DNA of 64,000 nt, taken from the NCBI RefSeq assembly GCF_900142735.1, contig NZ_FRBY01000002.1, positions 496,001 to 560,000 on the forward strand. Direction: 5' to 3'. Source of the stretch: Flavobacterium saccharophilum (GTDB lineage: Bacteria; Bacteroidota; Bacteroidia; Flavobacteriales; Flavobacteriaceae). This document shows, piece after piece, positions 9,821-17,725 of the stretch (positions within the stretch are counted from its first letter, which is position 1; each line of letters begins with the position of its first letter). Under the pieces are notes generated by a model. That model was not told the origin of the DNA. It saw only the letters and a list, made by a program, of their open reading frames with translations, and did not search any database. The position numbers and the translations under genes are program-made.

Positions 9821-10192
9821 ATGAAAACAAGCAGCGAAATAAAAAAAGAAAAGTGCGGAGAACCAGAAGAGTGCCTTGCAGCATTATTACCGGTAAGAGA
9901 TGCACTAGAAGTTTTAAGCGGCCGATGGAAATTGCCCATTTTGATTGCATTATCAAACCGACCTAAACGATTTAAGGAGATTTCTAAAGATATAAACGGA
10001 ATTACAGATAAAATGCTTTCGAAAGAACTTAAAGATCTTGAGGTAAACAAATTGGTCACCAGAACCGTTTATGATACTTTTCCGCCAACTGTTGAATACG
10101 CAAGAACGCCACACAGCCACACTTTATATGATGTTATTGGAGCATTAAATGAATGGGGCACCTTACATCGTAAGGAAATTATTGGAAAATAA
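9821..10192 (+). CDS. HxlR-family winged-helix transcriptional regulator
   Basis: This 123-residue protein has the HxlR signature: RDALEVLSGRWKLPILIAL, then RPKRFKEISKDINGITDKMLSKELKDLEVNKLV split over helix-turn-helix and wing, and VEYARTPHSHTLYDVIGALNEWG at the end. Two N-terminal cysteines (Cys12 and Cys18) lie where redox-sensing HxlR proteins such as YodB have their sensor cysteine. It is divergent from azoR and preceded by a twin-dyad palindrome, so I infer that it represses azoR and itself and is released by quinone or thiol stress. The sensing mechanism is inference. Confidence 0.92.
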   Translation: MKTSSEIKKEKCGEPEECLAALLPVRDALEVLSGRWKLPILIALSNRPKRFKEISKDINGITDKMLSKELKDLEVNKLVTRTVYDTFPPTVEYARTPHSHTLYDVIGALNEWGTLHRKEIIGK

Positions 10193-10243
10193 TTCTTTTG
10201 AAAATAAAATTAATTAGCACTCTTCTTTAATAAAAAATTCAAG

Positions 10244-10270
10244 AACCGATTCATAAAGAATCGGTTTTTA
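10244..10270 (+). terminator. Rho-independent terminator after hxlR-type gene
   Basis: The stem AACCGATTC (10244-10252) pairs with GAATCGGTT (10258-10266) over a 5-base loop, followed by TTTATTTAT. It lies 52 bp after the stop codon. Confidence 0.8.
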
Positions 10271-10367
10271 TTTATATGTAAATCAATATTTTATACTAAA
10301 TTAGTGTACCCAAAAACTGACACAGTTTTTAGAGCTTTTGTATGAATTCATTTTAAATCCAATATAA

Positions 10368-12278
10368 ATGATTGACTCAAAAATACCCGAAGGTCCACTA
10401 GCTGAAAAATGGAGCCATTATAAGGCAAAAGCAAAACTTGTAAATCCGGCCAACCGAAAAAAACTAAATATTATTGTCGTTGGAACCGGACTTGCCGGAG
10501 CTTCCTGTGCGGCATCTTTGGCTGAACAAGGTTATAATATCAAATCATTTTGTTTTCAGGATTCTGCCAGAAGAGCCCATTCTGTAGCTGCACAAGGTGG
10601 CGTTAATGCCGCCAAAAACTACAAAAATGACGGCGACAGCACTTTCCGAATGTTTTATGACACCATAAAAGGTGGCGATTTTAGATCGAGAGAAGCAAAT
10701 GTCTACCGTTTGGCAGAATGTTCCGCACATCTTATTGATCATGCTGTGGCCCAAGGCGTACCCTTTGCCAGAGAATATGCCGGATATTTGAATAACAGGT
10801 CTTTTGGTGGTGTTCAGGTTTCGAGAACCTTTTATGCCCGTGGGCAAACGGGACAACAACTTTTGCTTGGTGCTTATCAGGCATTATTACGTCAGGTTTC
10901 ATTAGGAAAAGTTGATTTGAATACCCGTCACGAAATGCTTGAATTAGTTGTTATTGACGGAAAAGCAAAAGGAATAATTGCCAGAAATCTGGAAACCGGA
11001 GCGATTGAACGCCATGCAGCAGACGCCGTTGTTTTGGCTTCCGGAGGTTATGGCAAGGTTTATTATCTTTCTACATTGGCAATGGGTTGCAATAGTTCGG
11101 CGATCTGGCGCGCTCATAAAAAAGGCGCTTTTATGGCTGGTGTTAGCTGGATTCAGTTCCACCCTACTTCACTTCCTCAACATGGAGAAAATCAGTCGAA
11201 ATTGACTTTAATGTCGGAATCTTTGCGAAATGACGGCCGAATCTGGGTACCAAAAACAGTCGCTGACGACCGAAATCCGAATATAATTCCGGAAGAAGAG
11301 CGTGATTATTATCTCGAACGCAAATATCCTTCTTTTGGAAATCTGGCACCAAGAGACATTTCGTCAAGAGCTGCAAAAGAGCAAATAGATGCCGGACATG
11401 GCGTCGGACCAATGAAAAATGCCATTTATCTTGATTTTTCAGATGCCATAAAAGCGCAGGGAAAAGATAAAATCGAAGCCAAATACAGCAATCTTTTTGC
11501 GATGTATGAGAAAATTACCGGAATCAACGCTTACAAAGAACCGATGCTGATTTCCCCTTCAGCACATTTTACGATGGGTGGACTTTGGGTTGACTATGAG
11601 TTGATGACTACTATTCCAGGTTTATTTGCCTTGGGAGAAGCCAATTTTGCTGATCACGGCGCTAATCGTCTTGGGGCAAATTCACTTCTTCAGGCTTGTG
11701 TTGATGGTTATTTTATTGCACCCTACACCATTCCGAATTATTTATCAGGGGAATTAAACGCCCCAAAAATTGATACGTCTCATCCCGCTTTTGAAGAAGC
11801 TGAAAAAACAGTACAATCACAATTAAACCGCTTTTTGAGTAGTAAAGGAACACTTTCAACCGATTATTTTCATAAAAAAATTGGCCGCTTATTATATGAA
11901 AAATGCGGACTCTCAAGAAGTAAAGAAAAACTCGAAGAAGCACTTGAAGAAATTAAAATACTGAAGGCTTCTTTTGAAAAAGACTTGCTCATTACCGGTG
12001 ACGATAAACTCAACAGCGAATTAGAAAAAGCCGGAAGAATTGCCGATTATATTGAATTAGCCGAATTAATGTGTCATGATGCACTACAGCGCGAAGAATC
12101 CTGTGGTGCTCATTTTAGAGAAGAATATCAAACGGCTGATGGTGAAGCCGTTCGAAATGATGCCGATTTCTGTTATGTATCGGCTTGGGAATGGAAAGGA
12201 AAAGAACAGCTTCCAGAACTACATAAAGAGCCTCTTATCTTTGAATCTGTTGAACTTGCAATACGAAGCTATAAGTAA
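10368..12278 (+). CDS. sdhA: Succinate dehydrogenase/fumarate reductase flavoprotein subunit
   Basis: This 636-residue protein holds the FAD and the dicarboxylate site of complex II. The dinucleotide-binding loop reads [35 protein letters not shown] contains the His that binds FAD covalently in the family. FHPTSLP and [14 protein letters not shown] provide active-site and FAD contacts, and [21 protein letters not shown] is the capping-domain segment. The iron-sulfur subunit follows after 122 bp. The usual membrane cytochrome gene sdhC, which precedes sdhA in Bacteroidota, is absent: only 175 bp separate this gene from the previous one and no hydrophobic frame is present. It may borrow SdhC from another locus or act as a second isoenzyme. 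Confidence 0.95.
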   Translation: MIDSKIPEGPLAEKWSHYKAKAKLVNPANRKKLNIIVVGTGLAGASCAASLAEQGYNIKSFCFQDSARRAHSVAAQGGVNAAKNYKNDGDSTFRMFYDTIKGGDFRSREANVYRLAECSAHLIDHAVAQGVPFAREYAGYLNNRSFGGVQVSRTFYARGQTGQQLLLGAYQALLRQVSLGKVDLNTRHEMLELVVIDGKAKGIIARNLETGAIERHAADAVVLASGGYGKVYYLSTLAMGCNSSAIWRAHKKGAFMAGVSWIQFHPTSLPQHGENQSKLTLMSESLRNDGRIWVPKTVADDRNPNIIPEEERDYYLERKYPSFGNLAPRDISSRAAKEQIDAGHGVGPMKNAIYLDFSDAIKAQGKDKIEAKYSNLFAMYEKITGINAYKEPMLISPSAHFTMGGLWVDYELMTTIPGLFALGEANFADHGANRLGANSLLQACVDGYFIAPYTIPNYLSGELNAPKIDTSHPAFEEAEKTVQSQLNRFLSSKGTLSTDYFHKKIGRLLYEKCGLSRSKEKLEEALEEIKILKASFEKDLLITGDDKLNSELEKAGRIADYIELAELMCHDALQREESCGAHFREEYQTADGEAVRNDADFCYVSAWEWKGKEQLPELHKEPLIFESVELAIRSYK

Positions 12279-12393
12279 TTGTGAATTGTGAATTGTTAAT
12301 TGTAGATTATTAGTTAACAATCCATAAGCTCTATTTTACAACTTACAAGCAATTCATAATTAACAATTCATAATTAACAATTTACAATTAATA
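12279..12393. repeat. AT-rich hairpin repeat between sdhA and sdhB
   Basis: Repeats of the word GTGAATTGTTAATTGT on the left (12276-12307) face complementary copies (ACAATTCATAATTAACAATT) at 12351-12393, so the spacer of the sdhAB transcript can form a long weak hairpin. It fills the whole intergenic gap. It could affect mRNA stability or relative expression, but may be a neutral dispersed repeat. Confidence 0.7.
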
Positions 12394-12400
12394 ATCAGCT

Positions 12401-13147
12401 ATGAAATTATATCTTAAAATATGGCGTCAATTTGATACTTCTTCCAAAGGAGAAATGGTAGATTATGAAATAGACAACGTTTCAGAGCATATGTCTTTCC
12501 TTGAAATGCTGGATCTTTTGAACGAATCCCTGATTCACAAAAAAGAACGGGTCATCGAATTTGATCATGACTGCAGAGAAGGAATTTGTGGGCAATGCGG
12601 CATTATGATTGACGGAAGAGCGCACGGACCTTTAAAAAACACCACAACCTGCCAACTTCATATGCGAAGTTTTAAAGATGGCGACACGATCTATATTGAA
12701 CCTTTTCGTGCAAAAGCCTTCCCCGTTTTAAGAGATTTAAAAATCGACAGAAGTGCTTTTGATAAAATCATCACCGCTGGTGGATTTATAGGCGCTTCAA
12801 CCGGTCAGGCGCCGGAAGCCAACAGTATTCCGATCTCTTACGAAACTGCCGAAGCTTCTTTTGATGCTGCTGCTTGTATTGGTTGCGGAGCCTGTGTCGC
12901 AACTTGTAAAAATGCCAGCGCAGCTTTGTTTACAGGTGCCAAAATCACGCATTTAGCTTTGCTTCCACAGGGAAAAATTGAAGCTTCAAAAAGGGTTTTA
13001 ACTATGGTACAGCAAATGGATGCAGAAGGTTTTGGAAATTGTTCTGACACCAGAGCCTGCGAAATCGAATGTCCGCAGGGAGTTTCTATTCTCTCAATTG
13101 CAAAAATGAATGCTGAATATACTAAAGCTTTGATTTTTAGAAAGTGA
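12401..13147 (+). CDS. sdhB: Succinate dehydrogenase/fumarate reductase iron-sulfur subunit
   Basis: This 248-residue protein carries electrons from SdhA to the quinone site. The N-terminal ferredoxin domain has the [2Fe-2S] cysteines in CREGICGQCG and a later TTTCQLHMRS. The C-terminal domain has CIGCGACVATC for the [4Fe-4S] cluster and CSDTRACEIECPQG for the [3Fe-4S]/[4Fe-4S] ligands. Length and motifs are those of the Bacteroidota/epsilonproteobacterial type. It is co-directional with sdhA, with a repeat-filled 122-bp spacer, and no membrane-anchor gene follows. Confidence 0.95.
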   Translation: MKLYLKIWRQFDTSSKGEMVDYEIDNVSEHMSFLEMLDLLNESLIHKKERVIEFDHDCREGICGQCGIMIDGRAHGPLKNTTTCQLHMRSFKDGDTIYIEPFRAKAFPVLRDLKIDRSAFDKIITAGGFIGASTGQAPEANSIPISYETAEASFDAAACIGCGACVATCKNASAALFTGAKITHLALLPQGKIEASKRVLTMVQQMDAEGFGNCSDTRACEIECPQGVSILSIAKMNAEYTKALIFRK

Positions 13148-13159
13148 GGTGTGCTAAGG

Positions 13160-13223
13160 TTCTAAGATTCTAAGATTCTAAGATTCTAAGATTCTAAGAT
13201 TCTAAGATTCTAAGATTCTAAGA
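13160..13223. repeat. Octanucleotide tandem repeat (TTCTAAGA x8)
   Basis: Eight exact copies of TTCTAAGA follow the sdhB stop codon by 12 bp. The first is preceded by a partial unit (GCTAAGG). Copy number in such perfect arrays often varies through slippage. The same word family (CTAAGGTTCTAAG) recurs as hairpins at 43626-43655 and 43938-44024. Confidence 0.95.
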
Positions 13224-13236
13224 TGAAAATTAGTAA

Positions 13237-13326
13237 ACTTTGCGACTCTGCGCCTTTGCGCGATTATTTCAGCAGTTTTTTTATTCACTTATAAAATTTC
13301 ACGCAAAGGCGCAAAGGCGCTAAAGT
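13237..13326. repeat. Palindromic 'GCAAAGGCGC' repeat, full hairpin
   Basis: The left arm ACTTTGCGACTCTGCGCCTT (13237 on) pairs imperfectly with the right arm ending GCAAAGGCGCTAAAGT (13326). This is a full copy of the commonest dispersed element in the window. It lies between the sdhB end and the convergent S41 peptidase gene and may act as a terminator. Confidence 0.8.
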
Positions 13327-13372
13327 CTAAAACTAAAAAAACTTTGTTTTCTAATTGCGTAAACTGTCTATT

Positions 13373-14704
13373 TCACTCTTTTTTATAAAGCCTTTCCTGA
13401 CCATCTGGATAAATTCTTTTAATAGCAGTGATTTCGTTTTTTTCTGAAACAATTTTAATGCGGAAATCATTATCACCATCAAACATAAATAAGTCTTGCT
13501 CTAAAGGAATCATTAAAAGAGTAACAATATTGTTCCACCTGTAATACAACTTACTGTCTTCGTATACAAGCTCAGATTTTCCAAATTTACCCTGATACGA
13601 CTTTAAAATTTCAGGATCAACATTTAAAGGTTTTTGTCTGTTTTTAACAACTGGAATAAACCAATCAAGATCGTTGCCGACTGAATCTTTATTTTTTAAT
13701 GACAAATTTTGCAAAGCCAGCAAATGAGAACTGTTTACAGCTTCTTCACTTTTGCATAAAACATCTGGCATAACTCCTTTTCCTTCAAAATCCTGATTAG
13801 TAATAGGATCTTTAACCTCTCCAAAAGGTATATTTACAGAAAAACCGTTTGGTAAAACTTTTCGATCAATAGGATGAGCTCCTCCGGCTGTTTTTTCACC
13901 TACAATAGTAACACGTTTTAAATTTTGGAGCGAATAACTCATCCATTCTGCCGCAGAAAAAGTAGAATTGCTTGTTAAAATATAAATATCTATATCAGCA
14001 AGGCGTTTACCCGGAACAGAGGGTAATAGCCACATTTCGCGCTCTATTTTTTTTCTGCCTTTTTCATAGTAATAATATTTGTATAGAGGTAATTCCTTAC
14101 CAGAGTAAAAATAGCTGCTTATAAATTGGCCCATTTCCATAGCACCCCCATTATTTTTACGCAAATCTATTATTAAAGCATCTGTATTCTCAAAAAAATG
14201 CATAGCAGCGGCAGCGGTTTCACTTGCTATTGCAGGATCTTCAAAATAATCAAACTCTAAATAGCCAATGTTTCCTTCAAGAATTCGTGTTTGCTGAAAG
14301 CCAAAATTTCTCTTTTTTGCCTCAGTTAATTCTTGAGCCTTAATTTTTTGTTGTATCTCTTTATTTCCTTTTTTTTGTTGATCTGCCACCCATTCCGGAT
14401 CATACATTACTCTAAAGTGTAAATCTTTACTAAATTCTAAAAGGTCAGTTGAAAGTTTAGAAGCAAATTCATTCGGACTTATGATATTTTTATAGATTCC
14501 CTTTTTATAATTCTCATTAAGTTTTTTCTTTATATCCGCAATAGCGTTTGGTCTTATATAAAATTCTTCAAGCTCTTGGGTTAGCGAATCAATAATTTGC
14601 TTTTTTTGCATCTCATTTAAAGTAACATCCTTTGTAATGAGGTCTTTTTGCGAGTAGGTACAAATTGATAATAGCAGTAGTGCTAAAGTTAAAATGTTTT
14701 TCAT
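13373..14704 (-). CDS. S41-family peptidase (tail-specific protease type), exported
   Basis: This 443-residue protein starts with a signal peptide (NILTLALLLLSICTYSQ). The N-terminal region (about 25-110) resembles the N-terminal helical part of IRBP/Tsp-like peptidases. The core has DALIIDLRKNNGGAMEMGQF and DIYILTSNSTFSAAEWMSYS; the Ser of TFSAAE is the expected nucleophile, and IVGEKTAGGA follows. The C-terminal 100 residues look like an added domain of unknown role. The marR-type gene lies 1 bp upstream, so the two are translated from one message and the peptidase is probably under MarR control. Its substrate is unknown. Confidence 0.9.
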   Translation of the reverse strand: MKNILTLALLLLSICTYSQKDLITKDVTLNEMQKKQIIDSLTQELEEFYIRPNAIADIKKKLNENYKKGIYKNIISPNEFASKLSTDLLEFSKDLHFRVMYDPEWVADQQKKGNKEIQQKIKAQELTEAKKRNFGFQQTRILEGNIGYLEFDYFEDPAIASETAAAAMHFFENTDALIIDLRKNNGGAMEMGQFISSYFYSGKELPLYKYYYYEKGRKKIEREMWLLPSVPGKRLADIDIYILTSNSTFSAAEWMSYSLQNLKRVTIVGEKTAGGAHPIDRKVLPNGFSVNIPFGEVKDPITNQDFEGKGVMPDVLCKSEEAVNSSHLLALQNLSLKNKDSVGNDLDWFIPVVKNRQKPLNVDPEILKSYQGKFGKSELVYEDSKLYYRWNNIVTLLMIPLEQDLFMFDGDNDFRIKIVSEKNEITAIKRIYPDGQERLYKKE

Positions 14705-14705
14705 T

Positions 14706-15146
14706 TTATGAAGTTTTACAGTTTGAAATTATTTTATGAAGTAGTTTGTCAAGCAATTCGATTTCGTCGAGAGTTAATCCACTAAGTGCTGTTTTTCGAT
14801 TAAGTTTAAAAATAGGAGTCAATAAAACAATCGTCTTTTGACCTTTCTCAGTTAATAAAAGCTTAGATTTTCTTTTGTCTGATTCATCTACTTCTCTAGT
14901 CAAATAATCTTTTTGCACCATAAGCTCTATTATTCTTGTAATAGAAGCATTGTCTTTGAAAATTAATTTTGCAATTTCTATTTGAGGTATTCCTGCATTA
15001 TCATTTAAGATAATTAACACCAAGCATTGATCAACTGTAATATCGCCTACAACCTTTTGTATGTTCTTTTGGCAAATTTTCCTGTATTCTTTTATGGTCT
15101 GCTCTATAGTATAAAGTACAGTTCCGGTTGGAGTTTTCTTTTGCAT
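14706..15146 (-). CDS. MarR-family transcriptional regulator
   Basis: This 146-residue winged-helix protein shows the MarR pattern: a dimerisation helix, then TVDQCLVLIILNDNAGIPQI, the recognition helix region IAKLIFKDNASITRIIELMV, the wing DYLTREVDESDKRKSKLLLT and EKGQKTI. It is the first gene of a two-gene operon with an S41 peptidase. Two copies of TTTGATATATCAAA lie just upstream and are very likely its own operators, so autoregulation is the simplest reading. The ligand is unknown. Confidence 0.93.
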   Translation of the reverse strand: MQKKTPTGTVLYTIEQTIKEYRKICQKNIQKVVGDITVDQCLVLIILNDNAGIPQIEIAKLIFKDNASITRIIELMVQKDYLTREVDESDKRKSKLLLTEKGQKTIVLLTPIFKLNRKTALSGLTLDEIELLDKLLHKIISNCKTS

Positions 15147-15165
15147 ATTAAATCAGTTAACCTTG

Positions 15166-15217
15166 AATTTGTTTGATATATCAAATATAATTATTTATTT
15201 GATATATCAAACAAATT
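15166..15217. promoter_or_regulatory. Twin palindromic operator upstream of the marR-S41 operon
   Basis: The perfect 14-bp palindrome TTTGATATATCAAA occurs twice, at 15172-15185 and 15198-15211, with centres 26 bp apart. The two also mirror each other: matching flanks (AATTTG on the left, CAAATT on the right) extend the dyad to 52 bp. The block ends 19 bp from the marR start codon, the expected place for autorepression. Confidence 0.85.
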
Positions 15218-15256
15218 TGAGTCAATTATTTTTCTCATCGAAATAGCGCATACATA

Positions 15257-15292
15257 AAAACCCGACATGTTTTTATAAACGTGTCGGGTTTT
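15257..15292 (-). terminator. Strong Rho-independent terminator (dapB side)
   Basis: AAAACCCGACA (15257-15267) pairs with TGTCGGGTTTT (15282-15292). It lies 96 bp downstream of the minus-strand dapB-like gene and before the marR promoter. The stem carries A- and T-tracts on both sides, so it could act in either direction. Confidence 0.9.
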
Positions 15293-15309
15293 AGCATCGC
15301 AGAAAATAA

Positions 15310-15335
15310 ACTTTGCGACTCTGCGCCTTTGCGAG
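15310..15335. repeat. Half copy of the 'GCAAAGGCGC' repeat
   Basis: This is close to the left arm of the element at 13237 (CTTTGCGACTCTGCGCCTTT). The partner arm is degraded; only GTCTTAGCGCTTACGC near 15365-15380 remains. Confidence 0.75.
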
Positions 15336-15387
15336 ATTTAAAAAAAATAACTTATAAAACTTCCTGTCTTAGCGCTTACGCAACAAA

Positions 15388-16137
15388 TCACACAGCAAAA
15401 TAAGGCGATAAAATATCTTCAAAATTATACAATCCTTTTTGTTTGTCTTTTAGATTTTCGGCAACAAAAACAACGCCGCTTCCAAAGGCTTCTCTTGAAA
15501 TGGACTCGTGAATTAGTCTAACCGTTTGATAAGGAAATCCGAAGATCACTTCATGTTTGCCCACGATTCCTCCTGCCCTAACTGAATTAATATTTTCTTT
15601 CTCAACGTCTAATGCTTCTGCAATTTTTATTGCTGTTCCTGAAGTCCCTTCTTTCTTTTTAAAATGTTCTTCATTCACTTCAATATCCACCCAAGGTGCT
15701 ATTTTCTTCAAAAACTTAGCAGCAAAAAGCAAATAATTTACTCCAAGTGTAATATTCGGTGACCAAAAAACAGTGGTTTTAAGGGATAATTTCTTTAATA
15801 ACTGAAGTTCTTTTTCTTTATAATGAGAAATGGCCGAAATGATTTTAATATTCCTTGTAGCTGCCAATTCTCCATAATCGTAAATTCCTTCATTCGAAGA
15901 AAAATCGATAATGACATCAACCGGATGTTTGTCTAAAAGCTCTTCTATTGATGTTTTGGAACTGGAATAAATTAATCCGGGTTCATCTGACTGAATTCCG
16001 AAAAATTCCGGAACCGATCTGTGTTCTAAAACAGTACTTTGTCTTAAAACCCACTCTAAGCAGAATTTTTTATTTTCCAGCAGTATTGATGCTACTGATT
16101 TTCCCGTCTTTCCGAATCCGATTAGTCCTATTTTCAT
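15388..16137 (-). CDS. dapB: DapB-like 4-hydroxy-tetrahydrodipicolinate reductase (divergent)
   Basis: This 249-residue protein has a DapB layout. The N-terminal Rossmann motif is GLIGFGKTGKSVA. A middle segment VDVIIDFSSNEGIYDYGELA matches the DapB substrate loop start. IEVNEEHFKKKEGTSGTAIKIAE replaces the usual E-x-HH-x-x-K-x-D-A-P-SGTA signature, and the C-terminal half contains FGFPYQTVRLIHES. DapB makes tetrahydrodipicolinate for lysine and peptidoglycan. The first His of the HH pair and the Asp-Ala-Pro are changed, so it may be a paralogue rather than the main lysine-pathway enzyme. It stands alone, with no other lysine gene in view. Confidence 0.75.
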   Translation of the reverse strand: MKIGLIGFGKTGKSVASILLENKKFCLEWVLRQSTVLEHRSVPEFFGIQSDEPGLIYSSSKTSIEELLDKHPVDVIIDFSSNEGIYDYGELAATRNIKIISAISHYKEKELQLLKKLSLKTTVFWSPNITLGVNYLLFAAKFLKKIAPWVDIEVNEEHFKKKEGTSGTAIKIAEALDVEKENINSVRAGGIVGKHEVIFGFPYQTVRLIHESISREAFGSGVVFVAENLKDKQKGLYNFEDILSPYFAV

Positions 16138-16549
16138 AATTTATTTTTTTATTGGGCGAAATACCCGTTAACAGAAATTGACATTTTTTGAAGTTTTTGT
16201 CAAGTCTAAAATTTAATTATTATCCAAGCTGATAATTATCCTCTCTCGCTAAAATAGAGATATTATCACGGGAATACTAGTAAAAAGTTGCATTTGTAAC
16301 AATTAAAAGTGGAGTTAATCAGAATAATTGTGCTAAATGTTTTCGGTTCCAGATTTTAGAATTAATTGCCCGTCTATTATTTTCTTTCTTTAAATAAAGA
16401 ATTCGCAATTTTAGCAGAGTAAAAAGTGCTTAATTTTTCATTATCCTATTTTTAGAAAAACCACGGTAAAAAAAAGATTTCATAATGTCCAACTAAACAA
16501 ATTTTAATTAGTTTTATGGCCTGATTGCCCCAAACAAAATCAGTACATA
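16138..16549. other. 412-bp gap without a gene
   Basis: AT-rich region between the divergent dapB-like and DUF1810 genes. I see no credible coding frame, no RNA gene and none of the dispersed hairpin families. Promoters for both neighbours must lie here but no clear TAnnTTTG box stands out. Confidence 0.6.
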
Positions 16550-16984
16550 ATGGCCTACAATAACAACGAATTAATGCGTTTTTTAGACGCGCAGAATAAA
16601 TTGTACCTTTCTGCACTTGCTGAAATTAAAAAAGGTAAAAAAGAATCTCCATGGATGTGGTTTGTTTTTCCGCAGATAAAAGGAATGGCCTCATGTGACA
16701 CCTCAAAATTCTACGAAATTAAAAATGCCGATGAAGCGATAGCCTTTCTGGAACATCCCATTCTTGGAAAACATTTGATTGAAATCACAGAAGAATTAAT
16801 CAAAAACGAGGAAAAAACAGCAGCAGATATATTCGGTAATCCTGATGATGAAAAATTACAATCATGTTTGACTTTATTCGCCAGCATTCAAAACTCGGAA
16901 CCCATATTTCAGGAGGCGCTACATAAATATTTTGACGGATCATCTGACTTTCATACCCTGCAATTATTGTACAGCAATCTGTAA
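16550..16984 (+). CDS. DUF1810 family protein
   Basis: This 144-residue protein matches DUF1810: an N-terminal LMRFLDAQNKLYLSALAEIKKGKKES, then the hallmark PWMWFVFPQIKGM, a helical middle, HPILGKHLIEITE, and a C-terminal LQSCLTLFASIQ. Members are cytosolic and often calpastatin-like in annotation, without an established role. It has its own gap upstream and is followed by the predicted promoter of the metal-type operon. Confidence 0.88.
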   Translation: MAYNNNELMRFLDAQNKLYLSALAEIKKGKKESPWMWFVFPQIKGMASCDTSKFYEIKNADEAIAFLEHPILGKHLIEITEELIKNEEKTAADIFGNPDDEKLQSCLTLFASIQNSEPIFQEALHKYFDGSSDFHTLQLLYSNL

Positions 16985-17055
16985 AAGTATTGGTAGCTTA
17001 TCTTAAAAATTCCAAAAAGATAAAGTGATTTTCTTTCGTTTCTAATTAAGATAAC

Positions 17056-17075
17056 TATATTTGCAACACTGTTGC
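17056..17075 (+). promoter_or_regulatory. Promoter -7 box with overlapping 13-bp dyad (candidate metal-regulator operator)
   Basis: TATATTTG (17056-17063) is an exact match to the Bacteroidota -7 consensus. It runs directly into GCAACACTGTTGC (17063-17075), a perfect 13-bp dyad around a central base, where the transcript should start, 35 bp before the next start codon. A repressor here would block transcription of the Cys/His-rich protein and perhaps the ABC-TonB genes. A Fur-superfamily regulator is a guess from the gene content. Confidence 0.6.
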
Positions 17076-17109
17076 GTTTGCTGTAATTCGCATAGTTCTC
17101 CCAAAAAGA

Positions 17110-17457
17110 ATGAAAAAGAAAGTTATTATTATTAATTTTTTGATGTCTCTAATAGTATTGTTCGCAATGCTGTTTCAGACGGTCCATTCTTACGAACATC
17201 TTTTAACACAATTAACAGAAAAGCACTGTGAACATCAAACCAGTGCTAATCAAAAGGAAATAACGCACAGCCATTCTGTTGATACAAAATGCCCTATTTG
17301 TCATTTTACATTCAGTACTTTTATTCCGAATTCTTTTCAGTCTTTAACTTTTGAAAAAGTACAAATTGAAACTTCTAGCGTATTTCTATATACAAAATCA
17401 GTTTCAACTTTCTTCAAAGGCAGTCTTTTTGCATTAAGAGCACCTCCTGCCCTTTAA
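17110..17457 (+). CDS. Small exported Cys/His-rich protein, possible metal binding
   Basis: This 115-residue protein has an N-terminal signal or anchor segment (about 5-25, IINFLMSLIVLFAMLFQTVHS). After it come many His residues (HSYEHLL, KHCEHQ, HSHSVD) and a CPICHF motif, a plausible metal site outside the inner membrane. The C-terminus (LFALRAPPAL) is typical of small Bacteroidota proteins found beside TonB receptors. It precedes the ABC ATPase by 268 bp and follows a promoter with a dyad. I do not recognise a named family; a role in metal sensing or capture is inferred from residues and neighbours only. Confidence 0.75.
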   Translation: MKKKVIIINFLMSLIVLFAMLFQTVHSYEHLLTQLTEKHCEHQTSANQKEITHSHSVDTKCPICHFTFSTFIPNSFQSLTFEKVQIETSSVFLYTKSVSTFFKGSLFALRAPPAL

Positions 17458-17725
17458 GCATTACTTCAACATTTTATTAAAGTCAACTTCTTTGTTCATT
17501 TTCTACATCTGAATGAAAGAGAACTGTATTTATAGCTCTTATCAAAATTATCGATAAGGTGTAAAACGGCATTTTTTTAATGTTGAAATAAAGCTATTGC
17601 CTTAACTGCAATACATCATCTTTTTTTTTCGCAAAACAAACACTAAAGTACTGTTAACTAACAGAATACTCCTGTCATTTTGCGATTAATTTTAAATTAA
17701 ACCCAAAATTAAAATCCATAATACT

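Noticed and set aside
10193..10367. Possible sdhC gene before sdhA
   Set aside because: Only 175 bp are available, including a terminator; no frame with hydrophobic helices is present on either strand.
12838..13050. Minus-strand open frame in sdhB
   Set aside because: It is antisense to the iron-sulfur cysteine motifs of SdhB.
13160..13223. Possible CRISPR array
   Set aside because: The array is continuous 8-bp units without spacers, and no cas gene is present in the window.
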